Positions 1-8,553 of a stretch of DNA of 64,000 nt are shown piece after piece. The notes beneath the pieces were generated by a model. That model was given only the letters and a program-made list of their open reading frames with translations, had not been told where the DNA came from and searched no databases. The stretch is from Streptococcus parasanguinis ATCC 15912. GTDB lineage: Bacteria > Bacillota > Bacilli > Lactobacillales > Streptococcaceae. Made by a program: the position numbers and the translations under genes. The stretch is taken from NCBI RefSeq assembly GCF_000164675.2, contig NC_015678.1:1612001-1676000 (forward strand), read 5' to 3'. Numbering within the stretch: position 1 is the first letter of the stretch; the number at the start of each line of letters is the position of its first letter.

Positions 1-107
1 CGGTATCTTCAGTAAAAAAAGCATCAGATCAGTTAGGACAAGAAATTAGAGTAAAACCTAAAGCAAGTTTGGATGTTAATCGTTATGTACTTCTGATTGG
101 AGAATAA
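1..107 (+). CDS. mreC: MreC, C-terminal end (partial)
   Basis: Only the last 34 codons are in the window; the frame starts at base 3 and stops with TAA at 105-107. The tail reads ...VKPKASLDVNRYVLLIGE. MreC is the membrane-anchored cell-shape protein that links the peripheral peptidoglycan synthesis machinery to MreD. The short tail alone is not diagnostic. The call rests on the gene that follows at once, which looks like mreD, and on the order mreC-mreD-pcsB known from streptococci. Confidence 0.75.
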   Translation, partial: VSSVKKASDQLGQEIRVKPKASLDVNRYVLLIGE

Positions 108-108
108 T

Positions 109-609
109 GTGAGATTATTACGCAAATACTATTTTTTTCCTTTGTTATTGTTTTTGTCTTTGTTTATTGATGGGCAATTTTCTTTCATTTTCTCGCGTTT
201 TATTCCAAATCAATTTGAAGCTATTTCATTTCTATTTTTTTATGGCTTTATGATGTTGAGTCTCTATTTTTCAGAGATATCTTGTATTTGGTTGGGTATT
301 TTCTTTGGTTTTTGTTTTGATGTGTATTTTCTAAATACTCTTGGAATCTCCTTTTTGCTATTTCCATTATTACAAATAATATTTTATCATTGGAATCAAG
401 TTATTCTACTTAATCGTTTAACTCGCTTTTTAACATTTTTACTAACGATTTTTTGTTTTCAACTTCTTGCTTCATTTCTTGAGATTTTTTTAATTGGTAT
501 TAAATTTGATTTATTTTCGTTAGTTGTTTTTCAAATTGCACCAAGTTTACTTTTGAATTTATTTTTATTACTAATTTTTCAACCTCTATTTGAAAAGATT
601 TATTTATAA
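109..609 (+). CDS. mreD: MreD, cell-shape membrane protein
   Basis: A protein of about 166 residues that is extremely hydrophobic, with Phe/Leu-rich segments giving four to six predicted membrane spans, as in MreD. MreD works with MreC in the septal and peripheral wall synthesis complex. I place the start at GTG 109, one base after the mreC stop, because GGAG at 99-102 is well spaced for it; the frame also extends upstream to a TTG at 97 that would overlap this ribosome site. The coding sequence is very AT-rich, which is usual for this gene. Sequence conservation in MreD is low, so the identification leans on topology and on its place between mreC and pcsB. Confidence 0.85.
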   Translation: MRLLRKYYFFPLLLFLSLFIDGQFSFIFSRFIPNQFEAISFLFFYGFMMLSLYFSEISCIWLGIFFGFCFDVYFLNTLGISFLLFPLLQIIFYHWNQVILLNRLTRFLTFLLTIFCFQLLASFLEIFLIGIKFDLFSLVVFQIAPSLLLNLFLLLIFQPLFEKIYL

Positions 610-623
610 ATTCGAAACAAAAA

Positions 624-668
624 TGTAACAATAGCGTAACATAAATTAGTGATAAAATTTGTTATACT
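624..668 (+). promoter_or_regulatory. pcsB promoter with WalR(VicR)-type box
   Basis: TGTAAC at 624-629 and CGTAAC at 635-640 form a direct repeat with a 5-base gap. This matches the WalR/VicR recognition pattern (TGTWAH-N5-TGTWAH) with one mismatch. An extended -10 (TG-T-TATACT, hexamer 663-668) follows and there is no good -35. An activator-dependent promoter of this kind fits pcsB, a known WalRK target in pneumococcus. Control here is inferred from the motif. Confidence 0.65.
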
Positions 669-702
669 AGTTAGTGTCTTATTGGAAAGGGAAAATTATC
701 TA

Positions 703-1920
703 ATGAAGAAAAAATTATTTGCTACAATCTTGTTGAGTACAGTTGCCTTGTCACAAGGTGCTGTGGTGGCTGGTGTGTCAGCTGACTCCACAGATGATAA
801 GATTGCTGCTCAAAATAACAAAATCAATAGTATTAACCAACAACAACAAAGTGCACAAGCTCAAGTAGATCAAATTCAAGGTCAAGTATCCGAAATTAAA
901 AAGCAACAAGCGGATCTTCAAGCTGAAAATGATCGATTGAATGAGGAATCAGAAAAATTGTCTGCTGAGATTGATGAGTTATCAAAAAATATTGTTGCTC
1001 GTCAAGAATCGCTTGCAAATCAAGCACGTAGTGCTCAAACGACAGGAACTGCTACAAGCTACATTAATGCGATTGTGAGTTCTGGTTCTTTAACAGAAGC
1101 TATTTCACGTATTTCTGCTATGAATGAAATTGCAGATGCTAACAACAAGATGTTGCAAGAGCAAAAGCGTGATAAAGAAGATATTGCTCAGAAACAAAAA
1201 GAAAATAATGATGCCATCAATACTGTTATTGCAAACAAACAGCAATTAGAAGATGATGCGCAGGCTTTGACTACAAAAGAAGCTGAATTGAAAGTGGCAC
1301 AATTGAACTTGGCGGCTGAAAAATCGACTGCTGAAAATGAAAAGAATGCTTTGTTGCAACAAAAAGCTGAGGCTGAAAAAGCAGCGGCAGCGGCAGCAGC
1401 AGCTGAAGCAGCTTACCGTGCTAAACAACAAGAACAACAGGCTGCTGTGAAGGCTTCTGCTAATACGACTCTTCAAGCACAAGTACAGGCAGCAGCACAA
1501 ACACCTGCTACGGCTTCAGCAGCACAACCAGTTGCTCAAACTCAAGCAACAGCTCAAGCGGCAACTGTTTCTCGTCAAACATATAGTTCATCTGCATCAT
1601 CTTATCCAGTTGGTGAATGTACTTGGGGTGCGAAGACATTGGCTCCATGGGCTGGCGATTACTGGGGTAATGGTGGTCAATGGGCAGCAAGTGCAGCAGC
1701 AGCTGGTTTCCGTACTGGATCTCAACCACAAGTTGGTGCGATTGCATGTTGGAATGATGGTGGTTATGGACACGTAGCTGTTGTTACAGCCGTTCAATCT
1801 ACAACAAGTATCCAAGTCTCTGAGTCTAATTATTTAGGTAATCGTAGTATTGGTAACTACCGTGGATGGTTTAATCCAGTTAATGCTCAAGGTACTGTTA
1901 CTTATATCTATCCAAACTAA
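703..1920 (+). CDS. pcsB: PcsB-like secreted CHAP-domain peptidoglycan hydrolase
   Basis: 405 residues from ATG 703, chosen because [19 protein letters not shown] is a clean signal peptide (cleavage likely after VSA, about residue 27) and GGAAAGGGA lies just upstream. Residues about 30-260 form a long Gln/Lys/Glu-rich coiled coil with an Ala run, followed by an Ala/Gln/Thr linker. Residues about 295-405 are a CHAP domain with Cys306 (in GECTWG) and His357 (in GYGHVA). The 51-residue spacing between them equals that of the pneumococcal PcsB catalytic pair. PcsB splits peptidoglycan at the division septum and is activated by FtsEX, which docks on the coiled coil. It is monocistronic, with a terminator at 1931-1961. 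Confidence 0.93.
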   Translation: MKKKLFATILLSTVALSQGAVVAGVSADSTDDKIAAQNNKINSINQQQQSAQAQVDQIQGQVSEIKKQQADLQAENDRLNEESEKLSAEIDELSKNIVARQESLANQARSAQTTGTATSYINAIVSSGSLTEAISRISAMNEIADANNKMLQEQKRDKEDIAQKQKENNDAINTVIANKQQLEDDAQALTTKEAELKVAQLNLAAEKSTAENEKNALLQQKAEAEKAAAAAAAAEAAYRAKQQEQQAAVKASANTTLQAQVQAAAQTPATASAAQPVAQTQATAQAATVSRQTYSSSASSYPVGECTWGAKTLAPWAGDYWGNGGQWAASAAAAGFRTGSQPQVGAIACWNDGGYGHVAVVTAVQSTTSIQVSESNYLGNRSIGNYRGWFNPVNAQGTVTYIYPN

Positions 1921-1930
1921 GAATAACATT

Positions 1931-1961
1931 GAAGTAGAACATTAGTTCTGCTTCTTTTTTT
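1931..1961 (+). terminator. Rho-independent terminator after pcsB
   Basis: GAAGTAGAAC and GTTCTGCTTC pair (one G-U) around a 4-base loop and are followed by a run of T. Confidence 0.85.
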
Positions 1962-2009
1962 GAGAGAATTTAGGTAGTGATAGTTTTTGTATTTTCCATA
2001 AATTAATAT

Positions 2010-2038
2010 TTGAATATTTGATAAAAAAGCGATAAAAT
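2010..2038 (+). promoter_or_regulatory. Predicted prs promoter
   Basis: TTGAAT (2010-2015) and TAAAAT (2033-2038) are separated by 17 bases and lie about 60 bases before the prs start. Confidence 0.55.
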
Positions 2039-2099
2039 GATTACAGGAGAAATTTGTGCTGACTGTACAATTTGGTTTTAGATTTTAGTGGAGGAAATC

Positions 2100-3074
2100 A
2101 TGTCATTTTCTGATTTAATGCTCTTTGCCTTGTCGTCAAATCAAGAATTGGCTCAACGTGTGTCTCGTGAAATGGGACTACCGCTTGGAAAGTCAACGGT
2201 TCGTCAATTTTCTGATGGAGAAATTCAGGTTAATATTGAAGAATCAATTCGTGGGAAAGATGTTTATATTTTACAATCGACTAGCTCACCGGTTAACGAT
2301 AATCTAATGGAAATTTTGATCATGGTAGATGCGTTGAAACGTGCTAGTGCGCAATCTATTAATGTGGTGATGCCGTATTACGGCTATGCTCGTCAAGACC
2401 GGAAAGCTCGAGCTCGTGAACCAATTACTTCTAAGTTGGTAGCCAATATGCTTGAGGTTGCTGGAGTTGATCGTCTGTTGACAATTGATTTGCACGCTGC
2501 TCAAATTCAAGGTTTCTTTGATATTCCTGTGGACCACTTGATGGGAGCTCCTTTAATTGCTGATTATTTCGAGCGCCGTGGTATGATTGGAAAAGACTAT
2601 GTTGTTGTCAGTCCAGACCATGGTGGAGTAACCCGGGCACGTAAGTTAGCTGAGTTTTTGAAGACGCCAATTGCAATTATCGACAAACGTCGGAGTGTTG
2701 ATAAGATGAATACGAGTGAGGTCATGAACATCATTGGGAATGTTGAAGGTAAGACTTGTATTTTAATTGATGATATGATTGATACAGCAGGTACGATCTG
2801 CCACGCGGCTGATGCTCTTGCAGAAGCTGGTGCTGTTGAAGTCTATGCGAGCTGTACACACCCTGTCCTATCAGGGCCAGCAATGGAAAATATTCAAAAG
2901 TCAGCGATCAAGAAGCTGGTTGTCTTGGATACAATTTATTTACCAGAAGAACGCTTGATTGATAAGATTGAACAAATTTCGATTGCGAAACTTCTTGCTG
3001 AGGCTATTATTCGTATCCATGAAAATCGGCCACTTTCACCTTTGTTTGAAATTGGAAATGCGAAGAAATCTTAA
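2100..3074 (+). CDS. prs: Ribose-phosphate pyrophosphokinase (PRPP synthetase)
   Basis: 324 residues. The start is ATG 2100 behind GGAGG at 2090-2094; an in-frame GTG at 2088 would overlap that site. The enzyme makes PRPP from ribose 5-phosphate and ATP, the common precursor for purines, pyrimidines, NAD, histidine and tryptophan. The family's flexible-loop region appears as [20 protein letters not shown], and the PRPP-binding loop as [13 protein letters not shown] near residue 225. Length matches class I bacterial Prs. It supplies the substrate for PurF, encoded 11 kb downstream. It has its own promoter and a terminator at 3084-3110. Confidence 0.97.
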   Translation: MSFSDLMLFALSSNQELAQRVSREMGLPLGKSTVRQFSDGEIQVNIEESIRGKDVYILQSTSSPVNDNLMEILIMVDALKRASAQSINVVMPYYGYARQDRKARAREPITSKLVANMLEVAGVDRLLTIDLHAAQIQGFFDIPVDHLMGAPLIADYFERRGMIGKDYVVVSPDHGGVTRARKLAEFLKTPIAIIDKRRSVDKMNTSEVMNIIGNVEGKTCILIDDMIDTAGTICHAADALAEAGAVEVYASCTHPVLSGPAMENIQKSAIKKLVVLDTIYLPEERLIDKIEQISIAKLLAEAIIRIHENRPLSPLFEIGNAKKS

Positions 3075-3083
3075 AAATAATGA

Positions 3084-3110
3084 AGAGGCTGGGGAACTAG
3101 TCTCTTTTTT
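3084..3110 (+). terminator. Rho-independent terminator after prs
   Basis: AGAGGCT pairs with AGTCTCT (one G-U) and is followed by six T. Confidence 0.75.
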
Positions 3111-3125
3111 AGGAAAGGAGATGTT

Positions 3126-3266
3126 ATGAAAGTAGTAGAATGGTGGCAGAAACGGGAAAAAGAAAAGAAACAGAAAAAATTGCTCACTGCAGCACAAAAG
3201 TTAGAAGCTAAGGCGGATCCGAGTTTACCGAAGAAAAGATTACCAAAGAATGGCGCAGTGAAATAA
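3126..3266 (+). CDS. Small basic peptide of 46 residues, tail LPKNGAVK
   Basis: ATG 3126 is preceded at good spacing by AAAGGAG (3114-3120), and the frame runs 46 codons to TAA. The peptide is strongly basic: a Lys/Glu/Gln-rich helix-forming first half (MKVVEWWQKREKEKKQKK...) and a tail SLPKKRLPKNGAVK. It has no signal peptide and no membrane segment. The last residues resemble those of the secreted protein encoded 360 bases downstream (LPKTSAVK), and the DNA encoding the two C-termini is also alike. It may be a real small protein or the broken remnant of an older copy of that gene; the strong ribosome site favours translation. I do not recognise a family. Confidence 0.55.
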   Translation: MKVVEWWQKREKEKKQKKLLTAAQKLEAKADPSLPKKRLPKNGAVK

Positions 3267-3544
3267 ACAAACCAAATATGAAAGAGATCGTTGGGCGGTT
3301 TCTGAAAGAATGATAGTAAATATCATGGAACGATTCATGAAATTGTTTTGGATAGGTATTTGAAAGAATGAACAGGATGTAATATAAACAACCAAATACT
3401 TAGTGGAATTATTAATGTAAACTAGGATTTATCACTATTGTGAAGCTGTAGGAAGTGTATTCGGAATGGCTCTCAAATCTTGTATGTTTTGCATTTAAAT
3501 AAATAGAAATCTTAAACTTTTTTTAAAAAATAAGAAAAAAAGTC
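3267..3544. other. AT-rich non-coding stretch with a degenerate repeat
   Basis: No gene is supported here. GAAAGAATGA occurs at 3304-3313 and 3362-3371, 58 bases apart. Read in the two relevant frames, the surrounding DNA gives similar short endings, KEIVGRFLKE-stop and HEIVLDRYLKE-stop. This looks like a decayed tandem duplication, possibly remains of a former coding region. The stretch ends at the strong promoter of the following gene. Confidence 0.4.
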
Positions 3545-3593
3545 TTGACATAGGAAGAATATCCTAGTATACTAGTCATAGTTACGAAGTAAC
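3545..3593 (+). promoter_or_regulatory. Consensus promoter with palindromes, for the LPKTS protein
   Basis: TTGACA (3545-3550) and TATACT (3568-3573) are exactly 17 bases apart, which makes this one of the best sigma-A promoters in the window. The perfect palindrome CTAGTATACTAG (3564-3575) covers the -10. TAGGA/TCCTA lies in the spacer, and GTTAC-GAA-GTAAC (3581-3593) sits at the start of the transcript. These could be operators for an unknown regulator. Confidence 0.75.
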
Positions 3594-3628
3594 GATTAAT
3601 TTTTGAAAAGAAAAAAGGAGATAAAACA

Positions 3629-4252
3629 ATGAAAAAAGTTTTATTATCATCAGTAGCAGCTCTTGCAGTATTTGCTGCAGCAGCACCTGTATTTGCACAA
3701 GGTGAAAACCCAAGTGCATCTAACCAATTGATCCAAAAGAAATATGTTTCATGGCGTGATGCAGCAGATGAAGCTAACACTCAAGTAGCAGCTCATGAAG
3801 CAGAAATCAAAGAAGAAACTCTTCGTCAACCAGGCGTTGTAGCAGCACAACAAGCTCTTGATAAAGCTAATGCAATTGTTGGTCATGACCACGAACAAGC
3901 GGTAAAACGTGCTCAAGAAGACTATAACACTGCTTATAACGAAGCATACAACACAGTTCGCAACCGTTACATCCAAGTTCTTCAACAAAAATACATTGAA
4001 GCTGCTAAAGCTCAAGGTAACTACTACGATGAAACAGCTGTAGAAGCTAACCGTACAAATGAACAACGTATTGCAGATGACATCAAAGCTCAAACTGGTA
4101 AAGACGTTACTGTTACTAAAGATGAAAATGGTAACTATGTAGTTAAAGACGAAAAAGGTAACGTTGTTGCTACTGTTGACAAAGACGGTAAAACAGTTAA
4201 GGCTGATGCTAAAGCTGGTAAAGCTCTTCCAAAAACAAGCGCAGTTAAATAA
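3629..4252 (+). CDS. Secreted helical protein with terminal LPKTSAVK
   Basis: 207 residues with an obvious Sec signal peptide (MKKVLLSSVAALAVFAAAAP, cleavage likely after VFA at residue 23). The mature part is charged and helical (about 35-165, Ala/Glu/Gln/Asn-rich). A short Gly/Asp/Lys segment with near-repeats follows (VTKDENGNYVVKDEKGNVV, then ATVDKDGKTVKAD), and the tail is ALPKTSAVK-stop. LPKTS fits the sortase pentapeptide pattern LPxT-[GS], yet only three residues follow it: no hydrophobic segment and no charged tail. Codons are strongly biased to the optimal set and the promoter is near consensus, so high expression is likely. It sits directly upstream of a class B sortase gene, separated by a strong terminator. 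No family recognised; function unknown. Confidence 0.8.
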   Translation: MKKVLLSSVAALAVFAAAAPVFAQGENPSASNQLIQKKYVSWRDAADEANTQVAAHEAEIKEETLRQPGVVAAQQALDKANAIVGHDHEQAVKRAQEDYNTAYNEAYNTVRNRYIQVLQQKYIEAAKAQGNYYDETAVEANRTNEQRIADDIKAQTGKDVTVTKDENGNYVVKDEKGNVVATVDKDGKTVKADAKAGKALPKTSAVK

Positions 4253-4277
4253 TTTGATTATTAATTAGCTCGAAACG

Positions 4278-4313
4278 AATATCACTGAGTCCTAGGGCTC
4301 AGTGATATTTTTT
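4278..4313 (+). terminator. Strong terminator between LPKTS protein and sortase
   Basis: AATATCACTGAG and CTCAGTGATATT pair perfectly over 12 bases, followed by T's. Sortase transcription would need read-through or its own promoter; I see no clear promoter in the 30 bases left. Confidence 0.88.
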
Positions 4314-4345
4314 AGAGAAAAAATCGTCATAAGGAGATCAATGAA

Positions 4346-5194
4346 ATGAAAAGAGCTGAGAAAAAAGCTTCAAATAAATTAGTTGGGATCATGATTGCTC
4401 TTGCTGCAGTTGTCGTAATTGTTGCTGGTTTTATTTTCTTCAATCCATTTGGGGGAGGGAAATCTTCTAGCACAGCTAAAAAGACAACTAGTACAAGCTC
4501 AACCAAACAAGCAGCTAAATATGAACCAAGTCAAGAAGAAAAAGATTATTTAAAAAATCGTTTTGCCCAATTAACTGCGGTTAATCCAGAAACAATTGGT
4601 TATGTTTATGCACCAGGTACTGAATTGGATGAACCAGTAGTTCAAACGACTGATAATGAAACCTATTTGAATAAGACTTTTGATGGTGGGAACGAACCTC
4701 TTATGGGAACTGTTTTCATGGATACCGATAACAAAAAGGACTTTAGCGATCGTTTGACTTGGCTCTTTGGTCATGCACGTGGCAGTAAAGTTGCAGATCA
4801 TCGCATGTTTAATGATGTTAATTTCTATGATAAACAAGATTATTTTGATCAACATCCCTATGTTGTGATTGAAACTCCTGATCGTAAATATTACTACGAA
4901 GCGATGTGCTTGGTTATCGTCCCAGAGGATACTGCTTTTTATCGTACAAGCTTTACAGATGATAAAGATTTTACAACGCAGTTGAAAAAAGTTTACGAAG
5001 ATGGGCAAACGAAGAATCCTAATATCAAGATTAAGGCATCTGATAAATATTTGGTATTGTCAACTTGTCGCGAAGAGGATGAAACCATTCGTGCAAACCT
5101 TTATCTTCGTCAAATCCCTGATTCAGAAATGAAGGATTTTGTGGCGAAACATGCAGATCAATTGAAATATGTGGCAACACGTGGTCAACAATAA
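4346..5194 (+). CDS. srtB: Class B-type sortase
   Basis: 282 residues with a type II anchor: a cytosolic KRAEKKASNK start, a membrane segment at about 11-32, a Ser/Thr/Lys-rich linker to about 58, then the catalytic domain. The transpeptidase residues are visible: His143 in WLFGHARGSK, Cys241 in VLSTCREED, Arg249 in ETIRANL. The STC motif, and a helix-containing segment between His and Cys, fit class B rather than class A or C. Sortases cut an LPxT-like motif and join it to the wall or to a pilin. AAGGAGAT precedes the chosen ATG; an ATG five bases earlier stops after two codons. No pilin genes are near. The likely partner is the LPKTS protein upstream, but that is inference from position only. 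Confidence 0.88.
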   Translation: MKRAEKKASNKLVGIMIALAAVVVIVAGFIFFNPFGGGKSSSTAKKTTSTSSTKQAAKYEPSQEEKDYLKNRFAQLTAVNPETIGYVYAPGTELDEPVVQTTDNETYLNKTFDGGNEPLMGTVFMDTDNKKDFSDRLTWLFGHARGSKVADHRMFNDVNFYDKQDYFDQHPYVVIETPDRKYYYEAMCLVIVPEDTAFYRTSFTDDKDFTTQLKKVYEDGQTKNPNIKIKASDKYLVLSTCREEDETIRANLYLRQIPDSEMKDFVAKHADQLKYVATRGQQ

Positions 5195-5195
5195 T

Positions 5196-5223
5196 AACAA
5201 AAAGGCTTAGGCCTTTTTTGTTA
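5196..5223 (+). terminator. Rho-independent terminator after srtB
   Basis: AACAAAAAGGC and GCCTTTTTTGTT pair around a short loop within a T-rich run; in reverse it could also act on the other strand. Confidence 0.8.
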
Positions 5224-5300
5224 TGTCTAGTATTTGTAGGAAATGTCTTGTAATCTGTTCATCTATCTTCTTTTTATCCTATATCTAGTAGGTTGAGCCT

Positions 5301-5329
5301 TTGCGATGGACTTCCATTTATAGTATAAT
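5301..5329 (+). promoter_or_regulatory. Predicted promoter of araT-recO-plsX-acpP
   Basis: TTGCGA (5301-5306) and TATAAT (5324-5329) are 17 bases apart and 28 bases before the araT start. Confidence 0.65.
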
Positions 5330-5356
5330 GAATATAAGTGTATTTGGAGGTGTTTT

Positions 5357-6538
5357 ATGGATTTAACGAAACGCTTTAATAAGAATCTAAATCGGATTGA
5401 AGTTTCTTTGATTCGTCAGTTTGACCAATCAATTTCTTCCATTCCTGGTGTCTTGCGTTTGACTTTGGGGGAACCGGATTTTACAACTCCTGAACATGTG
5501 AAAGAAGCTGGAAAGGCTGCTATTGACGCGAACTTTAGTCATTATACAGGAATGAGTGGCTTGCTGGCTTTGCGTGAGGCTGCGAGTCAGTTTGTGGCTG
5601 ATAAATATGGTATTTACTATTGTCCTGAGGATGAGATATTGGTGACGATCGGTGCGACTGAAGCCCTGTCTGCAACTTTGACAGCAATCTTGGAACCTGG
5701 AGATGTAGTATTACTCCCAGCACCGGCCTACCCTGGTTATGAACCCATTGTGAATTTGGTTGGGGCGGAGATTGTCGAAATTGATACGACAGCAGATCGT
5801 TTTGTCTTGACTCCTGAAAAGTTGGAAAAGGCGATTCTAGAGCAGGGTGAAAAATTGAAGGCTGTTATTCTCAATTATCCAGCTAACCCAACGGGTGTTA
5901 CTTATTCGCGCGAACAGATGGCGGAATTGGCTGCTGTCTTAAAAAAATATGAAGTCTTTGTGATTTGTGATGAAGTCTATTCAGAGTTGACTTATACTGG
6001 AGAAGCGCATGTCTCTATGGCATCCTTCATTCCTGAGCAGACCATTGTCATTAATGGCTTATCTAAGTCTCATGCCATGACAGGCTGGCGCCTTGGCTTT
6101 ATCTTTGCCCCAGCTGCATTGACGGCCCAACTTATCAAGAGTCATCAGTATTTGGTAACAGCTGCTGGAACTATGAATCAGTATGCTGCGATTGAGGCCT
6201 TGACTGCTGGTCGGGATGATGCGGAGCCAATGAAGAAGGAATATGTGAAGCGTCGTGATTATATTATTGAAAAAATGTCCGCGCTTGGGTTTGAGATTAT
6301 TAAGCCGGATGGAGCTTTCTATATTTTTGCTAAAATCCCAGCTGGTTTTAATCAAGATTCCTTCGCTTTCTTGCAGGATTTTGCGCGTGAAAAAGCGGTT
6401 GCTTTTATTCCTGGTGCTGCTTTTGGTCAATATGGTGAAGGTTATGTGCGTTTGTCGTATGCAGCCAGCATGGAGGTTATCAAGGAAGCTATGAAACGCT
6501 TGAAGGAGTATATGGAAGAACATGCTGGAGTCAATTGA
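5357..6538 (+). CDS. araT: PLP-dependent class I aminotransferase (aromatic type)
   Basis: 393 residues, typical of fold-type I aspartate/aromatic aminotransferases. Visible motifs are [11 protein letters not shown] (substrate and PLP contacts), [11 protein letters not shown] (Asp binding the pyridine nitrogen) and [17 protein letters not shown], where the Lys of SKS forms the Schiff base. A C-terminal VRLSYA carries the carboxylate-binding Arg. It moves amino groups between aromatic or branched amino acids and 2-oxoglutarate in the cytosol. Its end overlaps recO by 17 bases, as in related streptococci, so it is the first gene of an operon with recO, plsX and acpP. The exact substrate cannot be read from sequence. 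Confidence 0.88.
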   Translation: MDLTKRFNKNLNRIEVSLIRQFDQSISSIPGVLRLTLGEPDFTTPEHVKEAGKAAIDANFSHYTGMSGLLALREAASQFVADKYGIYYCPEDEILVTIGATEALSATLTAILEPGDVVLLPAPAYPGYEPIVNLVGAEIVEIDTTADRFVLTPEKLEKAILEQGEKLKAVILNYPANPTGVTYSREQMAELAAVLKKYEVFVICDEVYSELTYTGEAHVSMASFIPEQTIVINGLSKSHAMTGWRLGFIFAPAALTAQLIKSHQYLVTAAGTMNQYAAIEALTAGRDDAEPMKKEYVKRRDYIIEKMSALGFEIIKPDGAFYIFAKIPAGFNQDSFAFLQDFAREKAVAFIPGAAFGQYGEGYVRLSYAASMEVIKEAMKRLKEYMEEHAGVN

Positions 6539-7301
6539 GACCCGGGGAATTGTCCTGTATAATCGGGAATTTCGTGAGGATGACAAGTTGGTCAAAATCT
6601 TCACGGAGAAGTCAGGCAAGCGGATGTTTTTTGTGAACCATGCAGGAAAATCACGGTTGAATTCCATGTTGCAACCATTGGTAACGGCAGATATGTTGCT
6701 GAAAATTAATGATGATGGGTTGAGTTATATTGATGATTTTCAAGATGTGCAGGTTTATAAGAAAATCAATGCAGATCTTTTTGCCCTTTCTTATGCGACC
6801 TATGTTCTAGCGCTTGCGGATGCAAGTATTCATGATAATCAGGTGGATCCGGCCTTGTTTGCTTTTTTGGAGAAGACCTTGTTATTGATGGAAGAGGGAC
6901 TGGATTATGAGGTTTTGACCAATATTTTTGAGATTCAGATTCTATCACGGTTTGGAGTTATCTTGAATCTGCATGAATGCTGTTTCTGCCATCGAGTTGG
7001 ACTTCCTTTTGATTACTCTTTTCGGTATAGTGGGGTCCTTTGTCCGGATCATTATGATCGGGATGAGAGACGAGCCCATTGGCATCCGAATGTTCTCTAT
7101 TTATTGGATCAATTTCAAGCGGTACGATTCAGTGAGCTAGAGACCATTTCCCTACAAGCGGAGATGAAAGCAGCTTTGCGTCAGGCAATCGATCAGTTGT
7201 ATGAGGAGTATGTAGGGATCCATTTAAAAGCTAAAAAGTTTATTGATTCCTTGAGTGATTGGGGAGCGATTATGAAAGATTCATCTGGAGGTGAAACATG
7301 A
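6522..7301 (+). CDS. recO: DNA repair protein RecO
   Basis: 259 residues. The N-terminal OB-fold begins [30 protein letters not shown], a typical RecO opening. In the second half a Cys-rich zinc-site region is visible ([10 protein letters not shown]...GVLCPDHY). RecO anneals single strands and loads RecA onto SSB-coated DNA in the RecFOR pathway. The gene overlaps araT by 17 bases and plsX by 4, so the three are translated from one message. Confidence 0.94.
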   Translation: MLESIETRGIVLYNREFREDDKLVKIFTEKSGKRMFFVNHAGKSRLNSMLQPLVTADMLLKINDDGLSYIDDFQDVQVYKKINADLFALSYATYVLALADASIHDNQVDPALFAFLEKTLLLMEEGLDYEVLTNIFEIQILSRFGVILNLHECCFCHRVGLPFDYSFRYSGVLCPDHYDRDERRAHWHPNVLYLLDQFQAVRFSELETISLQAEMKAALRQAIDQLYEEYVGIHLKAKKFIDSLSDWGAIMKDSSGGET

Positions 7302-8293
7302 AAAAAATTGCAGTAGATGCAATGGGGGGCGATAATGCACCTCAAGCCTTGGTAGAAGGCGTGAATCAAGCCATTCGTGATTTTGATGATATTGAGATTG
7401 TCTTGTATGGCGATGAAACAAAAATTAAAGACTATTTAACCGCAACAGAACGTGTCTCGATTGTGCATACGGAAGAAAAAATCGATTCAGATGATGAGCC
7501 AGCGCGGGCTATTCGTCGGAAGAAACAGGCTTCTATGGTCTTAGCTGCCAAGGATGTGAAGGCTGGTGATGTCGATGCCATGCTATCTGCGGGAAATACA
7601 GGTGCCTTGTTGGCAGCAGGTTTCTTTATCGTTGGACGGATCAAAGGGGTGGAACGTCCAGGTTTGATGTCCACACTTCCGACGGTTGATGGTCGCGGGT
7701 ATGATATGCTAGACTTAGGTGCCAATGCGGAAAATACACCGGAGCACTTGCATCAGTATGCTCTGATGGGGTCTTACTACGCGGAAAATGTTCGTGGGAT
7801 TCAAAAACCACGTGTGGGTCTATTGAATAATGGGACAGAAGCTAGTAAGGGAGATCCTTTGCGCAAGGAAACTTATCAATTGTTATCTGAGGATGAGTCG
7901 ATTCATTTTGTTGGAAACGTGGAAGCGCGTGACTTGATGGATGGCGTTGCTGATGTCGTTGTGGCGGATGGTTTCACGGGAAACGCTGTTTTGAAAACGA
8001 TGGAAGGAACGGCTTTTGGAATCTTGAAGCAATTGAAACAAGCGATTGCCACTGGAAACTGGAAGGCGAAATTGGGAGCTTTTCTGCTCAAGGACCGTTT
8101 GAAATCATTGAAACAAACCTTAGATTTCTCAGATGTTGGAGGGGCTGTCTTGTTTGGTCTTCAAGCACCTGTTGTTAAAACGCATGGTTCGAGTGATGCC
8201 AAAGCAGTCTATAGTACCATTCGTCAAGTTCGAACCATGTTAGAGACAGATGTTATTGGAAAATCAGTGAAGGAATTATCGAAAAAGGATTAA
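7298..8293 (+). CDS. plsX: Phosphate acyltransferase PlsX
   Basis: 331 residues starting [15 protein letters not shown], the family signature. It makes acyl-phosphate from acyl-ACP, the first step of phospholipid synthesis in Gram-positive bacteria, and associates with the membrane from the cytosol. The motifs [18 protein letters not shown] and [11 protein letters not shown] are in the right order, and length is standard. It overlaps recO by four bases, and an acyl carrier protein gene follows after three bases; this pairing links the enzyme to its acyl donor. Confidence 0.96.
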   Translation: MKKIAVDAMGGDNAPQALVEGVNQAIRDFDDIEIVLYGDETKIKDYLTATERVSIVHTEEKIDSDDEPARAIRRKKQASMVLAAKDVKAGDVDAMLSAGNTGALLAAGFFIVGRIKGVERPGLMSTLPTVDGRGYDMLDLGANAENTPEHLHQYALMGSYYAENVRGIQKPRVGLLNNGTEASKGDPLRKETYQLLSEDESIHFVGNVEARDLMDGVADVVVADGFTGNAVLKTMEGTAFGILKQLKQAIATGNWKAKLGAFLLKDRLKSLKQTLDFSDVGGAVLFGLQAPVVKTHGSSDAKAVYSTIRQVRTMLETDVIGKSVKELSKKD

Positions 8294-8296
8294 TAT

Positions 8297-8545
8297 ATGA
8301 GTAAACAGAATGAAATTTTAGCTACGATTGAAACATTTCTTAAAGATCGCAATGGGGAAAATTTTCAAGTATCCTTGGAATCAGATTTACGCAAGGATTT
8401 ACAGGCGGACTCTGTTGAGTTGATGGAATTTATTATCAATCTTGAGGATGAATATCAAATGGAGATTCCAGATAAGGCCATTGATGAATTTAACACAGTG
8501 GGAGACGTTGTCGACTATATCGAAAAACGAACTGCTGTCCATTAA
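8297..8545 (+). CDS. acpP: Acyl carrier protein
   Basis: 82 residues, acidic, four-helix ACP pattern. The phosphopantetheine attachment Ser lies in ADSVELMEF near residue 39; the usual motif is DSL, here DSV. ACP carries acyl chains to PlsX. In streptococci this plsX-linked ACP is usually a second copy beside the one in the fatty-acid synthesis cluster. That this is the secondary copy is inferred from position. Confidence 0.9.
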   Translation: MSKQNEILATIETFLKDRNGENFQVSLESDLRKDLQADSVELMEFIINLEDEYQMEIPDKAIDEFNTVGDVVDYIEKRTAVH

Positions 8546-8553
8546 TTGAAAAA

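Noticed and set aside
4571..5008. Long minus-strand open frame opposite srtB
   Set aside because: It is wholly inside the sortase gene, has no ribosome site and its sequence has no protein-like pattern; the sortase motifs settle the real strand.
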